A stretch of 64,000 bases of DNA from Adiantum capillus-veneris (GCA_014529385.2 CM043942.1:4056501-4120500); one strand, 5' to 3'. Shown: positions 1 to 12,336, numbered from the stretch's first letter. The notes: a model not told the origin generated them from the sequence alone. Numbers and translations: made by a program.

Positions 1-478
1 AGTGAAAGATCGTTTGCATCTAGCACTATCACAAACAAAACCAAAGCACTTGTTGTCAGGGGTAATGGGTTTGCGAGGTAAACCGGGTCAGCACCAGGCT
101 GCTTGCTATGGGAGAGAAAAGATGCACAACACAAAGCAAAAGACTCTGACGACACCTTAAATGCTTAAAATTGACAACTTGAATGCTTTAAGCTGCTAAT
201 GATTAACCAAAATGGAATTCAATTACAAGTGTTTGCCATCAACGATTCTGATAGAGTTAAGGGAGTTTAATGCTACCAAATTTGACCAAGAGTACTAATC
301 TCTTGCTTATGTCAAAGCCGAGTCCAAAGAGAAATAGCTATAGCCTCATGCTTTACCTTATCGAGAGAGAGCAAGACAGATTGGCTCAATCGTCTCCCTT
401 GTGGTGCCCTTATTATCCTTCTTATGCTCGCCAAAGAGAGCCTTCGAGCCTTGTTACCCTACTTCATGCCATTCATAA

Positions 479-483
<5 letters not shown>

Positions 484-532
<49 letters not shown>
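484..532. repeat. (GA)n microsatellite
   Basis: An uninterrupted GA dinucleotide run of about 49 bases. Translations through it give meaningless Arg-Glu or Glu-Arg repeats. Confidence 0.95.
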
Positions 533-534
<2 letters not shown>

Positions 535-868
535 GAGCTCCTTCTTTGCCTTACATCCTAAGCCGAGAGATCGGCTTTGCCCTTCGCTTCTTCTTTCGAG
601 CTCCGACTCCCGAGATTCACCCTTCCCGAGCTCCTTCTTCCTTCACCCTCTTCCCCTCATGTTATCCCCTTTGGTTCTCACCCTTTTCTTCTCATCCACG
701 CGCTATTCTCCTCCCTTTAGCTTCAAAAAAATCCCTTTTAAATGCTCCCCTGTTCCCTAAGCAACGACAACGCTATTGTTACTTCGTTAGTGTAGTAGCC
801 AATTTGAAATTCCTGCCTCTCAGCAATCCACGTGGCATTGTTGATTGTTGAAAATAGCGACTTTCCTA

Positions 869-1001
<133 letters not shown>

Positions 1002-1179
1002 ACACCTCGTCGCTTTCTCGCTCCACCCACTGCGCACCGGCTTGCCCCACTGTGCTGCTCGCCCTCATCGCCACCGCAGAGCACAGTCCCGTAGTCGTCT
1101 CCAACAAAGGCCTCGCGTAAGCCATCAGCCACACAATTCCTTGAATGGACATTATGGCCTTGACTCCTGAGTCTTGAAG

Positions 1180-4100
1180 TGAGGGGCCCAAATGCCATCT
1201 CTTGGAGTGCATTGATTGTGGGATACACGCAACAGGGGTAGGGCTGCAAAACTTTTGACTGTTTTCAACAAATGCAAAGTGAGGACCTCTCTCCAATTAT
1301 CAACATATGTATCTTGAAGGCATGTAACTCTACACAAGATACTGATATGGGCACAAAAATTAGCAATTATATTGTTAGTCAGAGGTTGTTGAAAAATGAT
1401 ATCGTGCTTGGTACTCCCTTGGTCGATATGTAAGCCAAATGTGGAGTGCTTAAGAAAGCACAAATAGAACTTGAGCAGCTTCTTGGCTGGAATGTCGCCT
1501 CTTGGAATGCACTGATTGCGGGATGTGCACAACAAGAGCAAGGCCAGAAAGATCTTGTTGAAGTGAAGCGAGGGGCTCTCTCCAGCTGCGATCAGCTATG
1601 CATGCATCTTGAACGCATGTGGCTCTACGAGAGATGATGATATGGGCACAAAGACTCACCATTATGTTGTTAGTTAGAGGTTGTTGAAAAAGGATGTCAT
1701 GTTTGACACTGCCTATAATGGTGAGCTTAAGAACGCACAAAACGACGTGCTTGAGGAGCTTCCTGTCCGTAATGTTACCTTTGGGAATGCACTGATTGCA
1801 AGATGTGCACAACAAGAGCAGGATGTTGAAAAATGATGTCCTGCTTGGCACTGGTTGATGCCAAATCTGGTGCGCTTGAGAAAGCACAAAGAGTGCTTGA
1901 GAAGCTTTTTGGACAGAATGTCGCCTCTTGGAATTCACTGATTGCAAGATGTGCGCAACAAGAGTAGGGGTAGAAAGTTCTCGTTGAAGAAAAGCGATGA
2001 ACTCTCCCCGGATGCAATTAGTTACGCATGCATCTTGAAGGTATGTGGCTCTACCCAAGATGATGATATGGGCACAAAGTTCCACCATTATATTGTTTGT
2101 TAGAAGCTGTTGCAAAAGGATGTCGTGCTTGGCACTGCCTTGGTCGATATGTATGCCAAATGTGGGATACCTGAGAAAGCACAAAAAGTGCTTGAGCAGC
2201 TTCTTGGCCAGAATGTCGCCTCTTGGAATGCATTGATTGCGGGATGCACGCAACAAGGGCAGGGCCAGAAATCTCTTGTTGAAGCAAATCAAGGGACTCG
2301 CTCCAGATCCAATCAGCTACACATGTATCTTGAAGACATGTTGCTCTGCGCAAGATGGCACTGATATAGGCACGAAGATTCACCATTGTATTGTTACTCA
2401 GAGGCTGTTGAAAAAAGATGTCGTGCTTGGCACTGCCTAATGTGGTTGGTGTGCTTCATAAAGCACAAAAAGTGGTTGAGAAGCATTCTGTCCAGAATGT
2501 GGCATCTTGGAATGCTCTTATTGCAGGATGTGTACAATAGGAGCATGGCCAAAATTCTCTAGGTTGTTTTTAGTGGATGCAAAGAAAGTATATCGCTCCA
2601 ATTCAGTCACTTATACTTTCGTCTTGAAGGGATGTGGCTCTACACAAGTGCTCGAGGAGATTCGTGTCCTGAGTGTGGACTCTTGGAATGCACTGATTTC
2701 ATGATTTGCTCCACAAGGGCAAGGCCAAAAAGCTCTATTTTGTTTTCAGCAGCCTCTATCCAGATGCAATCACGTACGCAAGAAGCTGATATGGGCACAA
2801 AAATTCACAATTGTATTGTTGGTCAGAGGTTGTTGAAAAAAGATGTTGTGCTTGGTGATGCCTTCCAAATGTGGTGCGCTTGAGAAAGCACAAAAAGTGG
2901 CTGAGGAGCTTTTCGGCCGGAATGTCATCTCTTGGAATGCACTGATTGCAGGATACGCACGACAAAAATCTCTAGGCTGTTTTCAGCAATCCATCTCTCC
3001 AAATTCAGTCTGAATGTGACCTTCTACAAGCCGTTGACATGGTTGAGAGAATAAACGAGGCCATACCTCATCCGGGGCTCTTGGGGAAGCATGTCATGCT
3101 CTAGGATGCTTTCAGCAGACGCAAAGCAAGTGTATCTCTCCAGATTTGGTCACCTATACTTTCTTCTTGAAGGATATGCTTACATCTTGAAGGCATCTTG
3201 CTCTATGCAAGAGCTCGAGGAGCTTCGTTTTGGAGTGTACACTCTTGGAATGCACTAATTCCAAGATTTTCTTTGTGCAGCATGCTTTGCATTGTCTTGG
3301 TTGATATATATGCAAAGTGAGGGCCTCTTTCCACATGCAATCACCGACGTATGTATCTTGAAGGCATGTGACTCTACACAAGATACTGATATGGGCACAA
3401 AAATTCGCAATTAAATTGTTAGTCAGAGGTTGTTGAAAAAGGATGTCATGCTTGGCACTGCATGCCTTGGTTGATATGTAAGCCAAATGTGGAGTGTTTA
3501 AGAAAGCACAAAAAGAACTTGAGTAGCTTCTTGGCCGGAATGTCGCCTCTTGAGAGATGTGTGTAACAAGAGCACGGCCAAAAAGGTCTTGTTGAAGTGA
3601 AGCGAGGGGCTCTCTCTAGATGCAATTAGTTACGAATGCATCTTGAAGGCATGTGGCTCTATGCAAGATGCCGATATGGGCACAAAGATTCTCCATTATA
3701 TTGTTAGTTAGAGGCTATTGAAAGAGGATGTCGTGCTTGGCACTACCTTATGTGGCGCGCTTGAGAAAGCACAAAAATTGCTTGAGGAGCTTCTTGTTCG
3801 CAAAGTCACCTCTAGGAATGCATTGATTGCGGGATGTGTGCAACAAGAGCAGGGTTGTTGAAGAAAGATGTCCTGCTTGGCACTGCCTTGGTCGATGTAT
3901 ATGCCACATGTGTTGCGGTTGAGAAAGCACAATTGTCTTTCTCAGTGTGCTCATTGCATGGATTGCTGCTCAACAGCTCTTGGAAACATGTTGTGCTTGC
4001 CAATTCTTTGCCTCATATGTATGTTTTGGTGTTCATATGTATGTTGTGGTGCTGTTGGTCAACATGTATGCCAAATGAAGGACGCCATGGAGCCCTGGGC

Positions 4101-4760
4101 TGTTTCCAACAGATGCAAAGTGAGGGCACCTCTCGAAATGCAATCACCTATGCTTTCGTCTTGAAGGCATGTGACACTTCCTTGATGTCTGGAATGTCGT
4201 ATCTTCAAGTGCATCTGATTGCGGGATATGCCCAACAGTCACAAGACCAGAGAGCTCTGGCTAGCTGGCTGGCTATTTTCAAGATGCAAAGTGAAGACAT
4301 TTCTCTTGATGTAATCACCTATGCTTACATCTGTGGCACTACATAGGAGCAATGATCACATATGCGAAATGTGTTGTTCTTGGGAAAGCACCAAATACTG
4401 CTTGAGGAGCTTTCTGTCCTGAATGTCGTCTCTTGGAACACGTTGATTGCGGGATATGCTTAACACAGAACACTCTGGGCTGTTTTCAGCAAATGCGAAG
4501 TGAGCGTCTCTCTCTAGATGTGCAATCACCTATGCTTGCATCTTGAAGGCATGTGGAAATTTGGAAGAGGCTAGGATGGACAGAAGAAGTCACGATGATA
4601 TCGTTAGTCAGGGGCTGTTGAAAAAAAACGTTATGGTTCGCACTGCCTCGGTCAACATGTATGAAATCACCTGCACCTTTATCTTGAAGGCATGTGGCAT
4701 TACGCAAGACGCTGATATGAGCAAAAGAATTGTTGATGATATTTTTAGTTAAGGGCTGTT
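1180..4760 (+). pseudogene. Decayed tandem array of PLS-type PPR units
   Basis: Pieces in all three forward frames carry the same PPR phrases: LKACGSTQD, MGTKIH, QRLLKKDVVLG, LVDMYAKCG, EKAQKVLE, ASWNALIAG and QMQSE. Together they describe a P-L-S triad of roughly 100 residues. The DNA phrase encoding LKAC(G/D) recurs near 1312, 1605, 2032, 2329, 2623, 3185, 3354, 3640, 4160, 4540 and 4683. Many spacings are close to 290-300 bases; others are shorter or nearly doubled, as expected after deletions. Stops and frameshifts interrupt every unit and no open frame exceeds about 170 codons. PLS PPR proteins bind organellar RNA, usually for C-to-U editing, with each unit reading one base. I see no E, E+ or DYW tail. 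This is a dead gene or several fused dead genes. Confidence 0.85.
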
Positions 4761-4976
4761 GAAAAAAGAAGTCATGCTTGTATGCTTTTCGGCGGTGTTA
4801 TGCCAGTGTCCTCTGGTTTTCTTCCATTATTACCTTGCGGCTACCTGCACCCACCTTGGAAGTGGGAAGAAAATCACACAAAAAGAACAGTTTTCTCGCA
4901 TGCATTTGTGCTTTGTTGTCTCTAGATCGGCATGCAGTGTTGCAGCTAAAATGATGCATGCTTCCTTTGTAGTTCC

Positions 4977-6200
4977 TTGCAAGTGGATGGAAGTGGCGGA
5001 GGGTCGTTTCCAATCCTTCTTGATCGTGGTAATAGCTTGGATCACCCAGGGCTTCTTAATGAGCTTCAGAGTCAGCTTCAGAGCTGTACAGATGTGCATA
5101 ATTACTTAGCTAGAAAAGCACTTCAGAAGTTCATATTACAAGATGATCAGGTCCCAAATATTACATTGGTATATTTCTTGATTTGGATGCATGCGTCCTT
5201 TGGGAATATTACCCAAGCTAATCAAATTTTCTGAATTTTAGAAAAAACTACTGCTTCTCCCTAGGGTGACATTATTTCGACCCATCTGTGAAAACGACCA
5301 AGCTGTTGCTCTTCATCATGAGATGCTCATCTCACGAGTATTGGCAGATGATCTTTATATGTAACAGTTCTTAAAGCATGCTTTACTGCTGGAATCCCTT
5401 TAGAGAGTGGCATGCAAGTGCATGCTCATATTGTCAGGAATGGTTTCGAGTCAGATGGTTTTGTTGGCGGTACGCTAGTTGACATGTCTCTGATGGCCTA
5501 AAAGCCTAATGTATCCCGGTTGCTCAATAGATTTCCACACAGAAATATTGTAACATGGACTACACTGATTACTGGGTATGCACATCATGGTCAACCAGAT
5601 GAAGCACTTCATCGCACAAAGCAAATGGAGTGCGAGGGTCTTCAATTGAATGAAGTCACCTTTGTTGCGATGTCAAAGCATGCTACAGCATTGTAGCTGA
5701 AGAGCGAGGCAAATGGGTACATGACCAAGTTATTGGGAGGGGCCTAGGTATCAACCCATTTATTGGCAGCTCCCTTGTTGACATGTACGGCAAGTGCGGC
5801 AACATGGACGTGGCTCATATAGTATTTCATAGACTGCCTTACAAAGATTATGTGTCATGGAGTGCCTTGATTGCCGGTTATGCACATAATAAACTGGGTG
5901 AGGAGGCTCTTCAGCTATTTGAAGCGATGGTGCAGAGAGGAATAGTGTCAGATAGGGTTACATTCATTTCTTTGACAAAGGCTTGTACCAACCTTGTTGC
6001 TTTAAAACATGGAGTCGATTCATGAACACATAACCGACAAAGGGCATGAAAGTGATTTCCATATATGTACCACATTTATAAATATGTACCCAAGTTGCAG
6101 GAGTCTAGAGGATGCTCACATGCTATTGCAACGGTTTCCAGTGATAAATGTTGTTACTTGGAGTGCAATAATTATTGGATGTGCTCTTATAAGAGGGTAA
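4977..6200 (+). pseudogene. Second PPR pseudogene, better preserved
   Basis: 4977-5234 reads as the N-terminal part of a plant PPR protein (LLNELQSQLQSC, then ARKALQKFIL and ITQANQIF) and ends at a TGA. About 5380-5700 reads through several stops (VHAHIVRNGFESDGF, NIVTWTTLITGYAHHG, MECEGLQLNEVTF). 5783-6025 is a clean unit (MYGKCGNMDVAHIVF, DYVSWSALIAGYAH, ALQLFEAMVQRG, TFISLTKAC). A frameshift leads to 6009-6200 (HESDFHICTTFINMY, VVTWSAIIIGCA). The phrasing differs from the tandem array upstream, so this is a separate gene copy. Its higher conservation suggests later inactivation. Normal function would be organellar RNA binding; this copy cannot encode a full protein. Confidence 0.85.
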
Positions 6201-6404
6201 AGGGTCCCCTACCACTATAAAAGAGCCCTCTCGGCTCTTCCATACCAAAGCTTTGTGGTGCAGCTTCAAGCTTTGCAATATCCACTCCGCCTCCACTATC
6301 ATGCTTGTTCATAGCAATGCGGTCATACGGAAGGTTAAATGCAACTTGGGTGCATGAACGATAATCGCATGGTGAGTAAGCATTACCATTTTTTTTATTT
6401 TTGA

Positions 6405-6540
6405 CATTGAGAATGCAGTTAAGGAACGCATTGAAAATTGCACACTACCGTGGGAATGGCACGTTCCCTCGTATTATAAAAATTGGGCAAGATTGTACAA
6501 ATTCCCCCATGCAAGGACACTTGCATGTTTTTTTTTTTTT
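6405..6540. repeat. Dispersed repeat, copy 1
   Basis: About 130 bases recur, with few changes and in the same orientation, at about 8392-8527. Shared phrases include TACCGTGGGAATGGCAC, CCCTCGTATTAT and CCCCCATGCAAGGA, followed by a T-rich tract. No coding match is recognised. Confidence 0.75.
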
Positions 6541-6730
6541 GAAAGATAAAAATGGAACAACAAACAATAACATTGACATCTTGTATGATCATGAACATTG
6601 AGTGGTTTTTGGCGAGGTACCTCTCTGAAGCATTACGATCAATAACCAGTTTTTGTGGAGGTACACCTCTAAACCAAAACGATCGGTATCCCAAACACTC
6701 TCAGGTAAAAAAATCTAACACTCTTTCATG

Positions 6731-6756
<26 letters not shown>

Positions 6757-6792
<36 letters not shown>

Positions 6793-6887
6793 TTCTCTCT
6801 CATAATAAATGTGTCAAGACAGAACTAGAAGTATTAATCTGCTTCAGAATGTCATCTTCGTATCTGCTCCTATGAACTGCACACTAC

Positions 6888-6959
<72 letters not shown>

Positions 6960-7018
6960 CATTCTGAAGCAGATTAATACTTCTAGTTCTGTCTTGACAC
7001 ATTTATTATGAGAGAGAA

Positions 7019-7054
<36 letters not shown>
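6757..7054. repeat. Inverted repeat with microsatellite arms and core
   Basis: 6801-6852 is the exact reverse complement of 6959-7010 (52 of 52 bases). The match continues outward through an interrupted CT run on the left (about 6757-6800) and its GA complement on the right (7011-7054), giving arms of about 96 bases. The roughly 105-base spacer carries another (GA)n tract (6891-6956). The DNA could fold into a long hairpin. It may be a foldback element or a rearrangement between CT and GA tracts. Confidence 0.9.
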
Positions 7055-7056
<2 letters not shown>

Positions 7057-7166
7057 CGTTCCAGGAGATGAAATTCTGGACAACAATCTCGTCAAGCACT
7101 TATTTGAGCTTCGTAATTATTTGGCGTACATGTCAACCAAGCCATTTCCAAGCACAATGTGTTTTT

Positions 7167-7500
7167 TCAATAGCCTTTTCCCATATCAACGTCCGCATAA
7201 TGCCACATGCCTTTAAGATGCAAGTGTAGGTGATTGCACTTGGTGAGATGCCATCTCTTTTCATTTGCCGAAAATAGCCCCGAGCTTCTTGGCCCTATCT
7301 CTATTGGGCATATTCTGCAACAATCAATGCACTCCAAGAGACGACCTTCCGGACAAGAAGAGAAGCTTCCAAAGCAAGTTTTGTGCTTTGTGAAGTACAC
7401 CACATCATGAATTTTTGTGTCCGTATCAACATCTTGTGTAGAGCCACATGCTTCAAGATGCACGCATAGGTGATTGCATTACTTGCAGTGGTAAAAAATC
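7167..7500 (-). pseudogene. PPR relic, one unit
   Basis: Read on the reverse strand in two frames, this gives NAITYACILK, LEACGSTQDVD, TDTKIHD, VVSWSALIVAEYAQ and a trailing ADVDMGKGY. It matches one triad of the same PPR family as the array at 1.2-4.8 kb but lies on the opposite strand. Frameshifts and a short length make it non-functional. A longer open frame on this strand (7301-8107) is PPR-like only at its C-terminal end (about 75 residues); the rest is a dispersed repeat. Confidence 0.75.
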
Positions 7501-7755
7501 TTAGCAAGCAACCGAGCCTGATAGATTCGGTTCTACACGCACGCGCGCACACACACACACTCCCATGCACGTAGAGAATAGATTTAGTGAATTCATTTGG
7601 AGTACTTGCAGTGGTAGAAATTCTTAGCAAGCAACCGAGCCCATCAGGATTGGATGTCTTCGTAGAGGGCTTGCAAGGGTTCTTTATTGTCATTTCTCCT
7701 ATGCTTACACCATGAAGACTTATTGTAAGGTGCAGCAGAATGAATGTAGAAACAG

Positions 7756-7890
7756 AAGGCATGCACGGTCTACGAATAGACTCACAAAAGTGCCAGATCA
7801 CTTCTAATATAGACTGACTGGACTGACTGAATCCTTGTCGTGTTGTAGCTTGTCCACGGACACATAGGGTTGGATGTGTCACGTGACACT
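7756..7890. repeat. Dispersed repeat, inverted relative to 51828-51955
   Basis: The segment from GGCATGCACGGTCTA to GTCACGTGACAC is, with scattered changes, the reverse complement of about 51828-51955. Shared phrases include TCACAAAAGTGCCAGATCA and the CACGTGACAC end. It may be part of an LTR element; no coding function is recognised. Confidence 0.7.
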
Positions 7891-7894
7891 TATG

Positions 7895-8190
7895 GCCTAA
7901 TGCAAGACACTTACATGTGGGAGAATTCACAACAAGATTGTTGGTTGTGCAAAAAGATGTGATTGGTGATACTATGGTTGATAGCATAGACAAACAGAGC
8001 GTCAAAAGCGAAGAGCTGTCAGAACCAATCCAACACGACAAACAGAGCTTCACCAATGTATGGGGAACACATTTTTGAAGTTCGCATACCAAATCCGGTA
8101 CCCGCATGAAAGCATGAGAAGTTCTTTTTCTGGAATGTTATCTCTTGGAATGTGTTGATTGTAGGATGTCCTCAACATGGCTATGGCAGA
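7895..8190 (+). pseudogene. PPR relic fragments
   Basis: Two forward-strand pieces are PPR-like: GRIHNKIVG near 7917-7945, and FFWNVISWNVLIVGCPQHG near 8118-8175. They flank unrelated or decayed sequence and contain stops. They are probably a shattered unit of the same family as the upstream array. Confidence 0.6.
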
Positions 8191-8391
8191 CTCTTTATCT
8201 TTTTTGCTCTTTTTAACAGAGGCAAAGACGTGCAGATTTTTTGTGAGACAGATGGTGTGATCCATGGAAGCATCAGAGACAAGGAGACTCTTTGGAAAGG
8301 AAGCTTTAGCTAACATCATCGTGTTGGCTACGACAATCGACAAATGAATGTAGAAACAGAAGGTATGTAAATACTTTGTATTCTTTACTCA

Positions 8392-8527
8392 TTACTGAGA
8401 ACACAGTGAAATGAACACACTGGAAATTGCACGCTACCGTGGGAATGGCACATTCCCTCGTATTATTAAAATTGGGCAGGACTGTGCAAAATCCCCCATG
8501 CAAGGAGACTTGCATGTTTTCTTTTTC
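8392..8527. repeat. Dispersed repeat, copy 2
   Basis: Second copy of the roughly 130-base direct repeat seen at 6405-6540, ending in a T/C-rich tract after the GCAAGGAGACTTGCATG phrase. Confidence 0.75.
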
Positions 8528-8720
8528 TTCCAAACATAAAAAAGGGGACAACATCTAAAAATGAACATATTTTAAACGATCCGTATCACTTTATATAACT
8601 TCTAACCCTTCCTACGGTTCTTTTGTGAGGTACACGACTCAAAATTGTTGCATCACAATCATAACGCACTTGATACAGAACCAATTAAGAAACAAAAAAA
8701 CTTGCTTTGAGAAAAGGTAA

Positions 8721-8724
<4 letters not shown>

Positions 8725-8801
<77 letters not shown>
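8725..8801. repeat. (CT)n microsatellite
   Basis: A pure CT run of about 77 bases. A shorter (GA)n run lies at 9018-9049. Confidence 0.95.
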
Positions 8802-8805
<4 letters not shown>

Positions 8806-9017
8806 TATTTTCTTCTCCAAGAATATATATACTTGTTGAATTTTCGAATGACACAACCATGCTCACACAAATAACAAGAATGCAAAAAATAAAGCGACAT
8901 TGAATCAAAGAATTAATACAATTTAATAGCTAAGGACATATTTAGACATATCAAAATTGAGACACCAAGATCGTGGCATTGTAAACACAAGAAAACAAGA
9001 ACATAGAAGAGAAAAGC

Positions 9018-9051
<34 letters not shown>

Positions 9052-9568
9052 CCACAAATCCTATTACCTTAAGGTGACAACCTTCACTTCGATTCAATAA
9101 AAATGCGGCTAACGAAGCACTCTAGTTTCTATGGGAAGCAATTTGATGACATGGCATGTCGCACCTACACCTGCACCATACCCGGCGGGAGTGGAGTCAA
9201 AGTGGGTCGCCATGGGCTTCTGAGCCTTTCTCGCCTTATGCCCATGCTCATCCGAGCCCTACACAACCTGGCGTAAGTGCATCTTCCCCTCCACTTCCGC
9301 TCGTTCGCTGCCTGCACTCCATGGGAAATCTTTTCCCCCCTTTTTCACATCCCTGTTAATTTAGGGCGGCCATACTTTCCTTCCCTTGGGTGGCCCTCCT
9401 CCATCCATTTTGTGCATTTGGGTGGTCCTTGTCTAGGCTTATATGGGCAGCCACACCCTCCTTATACACCACATTTGACATATATATATGGACCAAAGCA
9501 TTTTTGAGACTCAAGATGTCCTCCTAAAGCCCTCGACTGGCTTATCACCATGAATTTAGTTGCCCCTT

Positions 9569-9860
9569 TTAATGGCCTGTATAATGCCACCTGTCTTCAA
9601 GATATAAGTATAGGTGATTGCATTTGGTGAAAGGCCTTCCCCTGGTAGTCCCTTCACATTCAGTTAAAAGCATCAAAGCTTCTGTGACGTAGCTAGGTCG
9701 GACATCCTCTGCAATCAATGCTCTCCAAGTGAAGAATTTCCAAATAATAAAACAAACCATCAATAGCTTATTCTTCTTTCGTAAGGGAACCAGATTTAAT
9801 AACATATCGACCCGAGCATCACCAACCACAACACATTTGGCATACATCCCGTTTTCAAGT
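9569..9860 (-). pseudogene. PPR relic, one unit
   Basis: The reverse strand reads MYAKCVVVGDARVDM, then FFTWRALIAEDV, and further on FTKCNHLYLYLED. This is the order of one PPR triad, with an insertion between the helical part and the SW-ALI motif. It is isolated and far shorter than any functional PPR protein. Confidence 0.7.
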
Positions 9861-9869
9861 CACTGCATG

Positions 9870-11385
9870 AGATGGCATTCCAGACGAGATGCTCCTAGAT
9901 TGTTTATTGCCCTATTAAGTGCACCACTTTCCACAATCCGGTCAATACCCAAAAACTCCCAGTTGGCACACACTCTAAGGCGACCAAAATGTTACAAAAA
10001 CGGCCCCCGATGAAACTTAAACTGCTAATATCTTGGCAACTAGAGCTTCGATTACCAATCTCAAAATATCGACGTGCTCCACGCGATGATCACTTCAAGC
10101 TCATGCATTCACGTCATCCTTGGTCCCTCATCTACAATTGTCCAATCTGGTAGGGATCTGCAATCAAACCCAACTTCAAAGTGGCATAACTTCCTCATCG
10201 TAGCTTGAATTGACGAGCTGTAAAGATAGGCCCGTAGAGCACCTTGAGCACTAGAATTCTACTCCATAAACTTCCATTTCTAATCATACCTCAAACATAC
10301 CCACTTTTAGCATTAAAAGCATAGGTTTTGGCCCTTTAAAGCCGCATTTGGCATACATTTAGCATCAAACCTTGCCTATTATCAAGCCCTGGTCACTGCT
10401 CAATAAATGTATAGGCCAAAGAAACTTAATTTGCATTTCTTTGCTCTTTTTCCCATCATGGAAGTGGAGCGGCACGACACTGTCAATTGTGAGGAAGAGG
10501 TACTTCTTGAACAAAAACTATACATGGTCTAAGAATTCACGATGCTAGAAAACGAATATGCCCAGCATGAAGACTTGGTATGTAGAACCCATGAAGCTTA
10601 GACGCATCTCTATTCACAAAGTATTCAAAAAATCCAATTAAAAAACTTGTAAAGGGTTTAGACACTGTCGAGAACTTAAAAATATTTGGTAAGGACGCCT
10701 TGAAATATGGCTTTAAAAGAAGGTTTCAATAAATTTTGTGCCAGACTAGGATCGAATTTCCCCTAAAGAAAAAAGGATTATGGGAAGTCCTTCAAGGAAG
10801 CAATGAGGCTAGGACTCAAATGCAAGAAAGCTCAGCTCAAGGGAAATTTAAAAAGTACAAGGCTCTGGGCATTATATGTCATAAAATCTAATATCTAACC
10901 AACCCAAATGATTTTCTCATATTAAACTGATCATTTAATGTGGAAGAATAAATGGGAACAAGGGTTAGAATATAGACATGTGCTTATGGATATGTCTCAA
11001 CATGGGGCCAAGGTTAAAGGGGTCCAAATGAGAGATGGTTTGTTAAAGAGCATTGCTACCTAGTGGAGCTTAAAGACCTTAGGGTTATCTTCATTAAAGA
11101 CCTCCAAAAGTTAGTGTTAAAAAGTCCTTTGACCTTAGGCAAGCTAGGGCTGACCTTGAGGTGGGAATTCTACCCAAGCATGAGGTTCTTGTCAGCTTGC
11201 TAAGTGTTTGTGGAAACCTTGTCCAAGCTTGAGGTGCTTCTCACATGCTTAAATGACTAAGGTTCTTGAAGTGTTCAATTCAAAGATAAACTCTCAAGAG
11301 GCATAAACGGTTTTCATGTTTAATTGACTAAGTGCTTGAAGTGTTCAATTCAAACAAATGACTTAAAAAGCATAAAAGACACATG
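9870..11385. other. No gene recognised; possible retroelement leader or LTR debris
   Basis: No open frame with a recognisable product. A phrase GTGCTTGAAGTGTTCAATTCAAA and a near copy occur near 11265 and 11332 within a short repetitive patch (11120-11380). The stretch may belong to the LTR element whose primer-binding site lies at 12337, but I cannot define its left boundary. Confidence 0.4.
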
Positions 11386-11544
11386 TCAAAATCCTCCACA
11401 TGTGGCCCTCATGATGTGCTTGAATCCTATTGGATAGGCTTTAAAAGGGGTCCAACGAGAACTTAGATGCATAAAAATAAATAATAAATTTCTTTCTCCC
11501 AAAGAGAAGTAAGAGGACAAATGTCCAAAATGATATAATTTAAT

Positions 11545-11549
<5 letters not shown>

Positions 11550-11584
<35 letters not shown>

Positions 11585-11614
11585 GGACCAAGAATGAGAG
11601 GGGGAGTATACTCT

Positions 11615-11648
<34 letters not shown>
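11550..11648. repeat. (GA)n and (CA)n microsatellites
   Basis: A GA run at about 11550-11582 and a CA run at about 11617-11648, separated by some 34 bases. Both lie in sequence that may be the left part of an LTR. Confidence 0.95.
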
Positions 11649-11649
<1 letters not shown>

Positions 11650-12097
11650 TTTCTCAATGTGTTGAGTTCAAAGTGCAAGATCAATATCCTTCTCCAAGCT
11701 TGTTGAGAAGTGGAGAGCCTACACCAACACTCTTGGCTATGGAATGCGAATCCAACCAAGAGCCATGCTTCAATGCTTAATCTTGCCATCTTCTTCGGCT
11801 TCATCTACTATGCTATTATGCTATGCTAAGCAAGAATATTGATAAGTGAGGAACTATTTCTTTCTCCTATGGATGATTCTTCTTCCTCTTCCCTACCCTC
11901 ATTCCCTGCTAGCTCTCTCCACCTTCAAAGGTGTTTGAGGCCTTGGGACTGAGGCTTGGGATAGTTAATGCTTTTTGCAAAGTTTATGTTATGTTTGTGA
12001 TGCATGAAGCTTTCCATCTTCATTGCATCACCTAGGTCACAAGGAACACAAAGATTGTATTGTACCAAGTCTCTCTTGGTGGGAGAATCTATAATAC

Positions 12098-12335
12098 AAG
12101 TGCCTTTTGGAGGGGGGACCGGCTCCAAGTAATCCGGTCCTCAACTATTGTCATGTTCTCTAATGCTCTCTCTCTTGAAAAAGTATTGTGCATGCCAAGT
12201 TAATTAAGTACTATGTTTATGTTGCTACCATCAATTAAGTTCACCCTCTATGTTCTCAAAGTAATTTCACAAAAATGCTCACTCTAATTCTCTTAATTTC
12301 GCTATCCTCAAAGTTCATAGGCCATTTTCATTACA
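12098..12335 (+). repeat. 3' part of a Ty3/gypsy 5' LTR
   Basis: About 238 bases, from CCTTTTGGAGG to the terminal CA at 12334-12335, are closely matched at about 24948-25190. The segment ends one base before a primer-binding site, as the end of a 5' LTR should. The LTR certainly extends further left, but its TG start was not located. Confidence 0.75.
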
Positions 12336-12336
12336 T

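Noticed and set aside
7301-8107. 268-codon minus-strand frame as an intact gene
   Set aside because: Only its C-terminal end (about 75 residues) is PPR-like. The rest is a dispersed repeat and a (CA)n-derived Cys/Val/Ala patch.
9156-9507. Pro/His-rich frames as a secreted small protein
   Set aside because: No Met-start signal peptide with a plausible cleavage site; composition follows local C-rich DNA.
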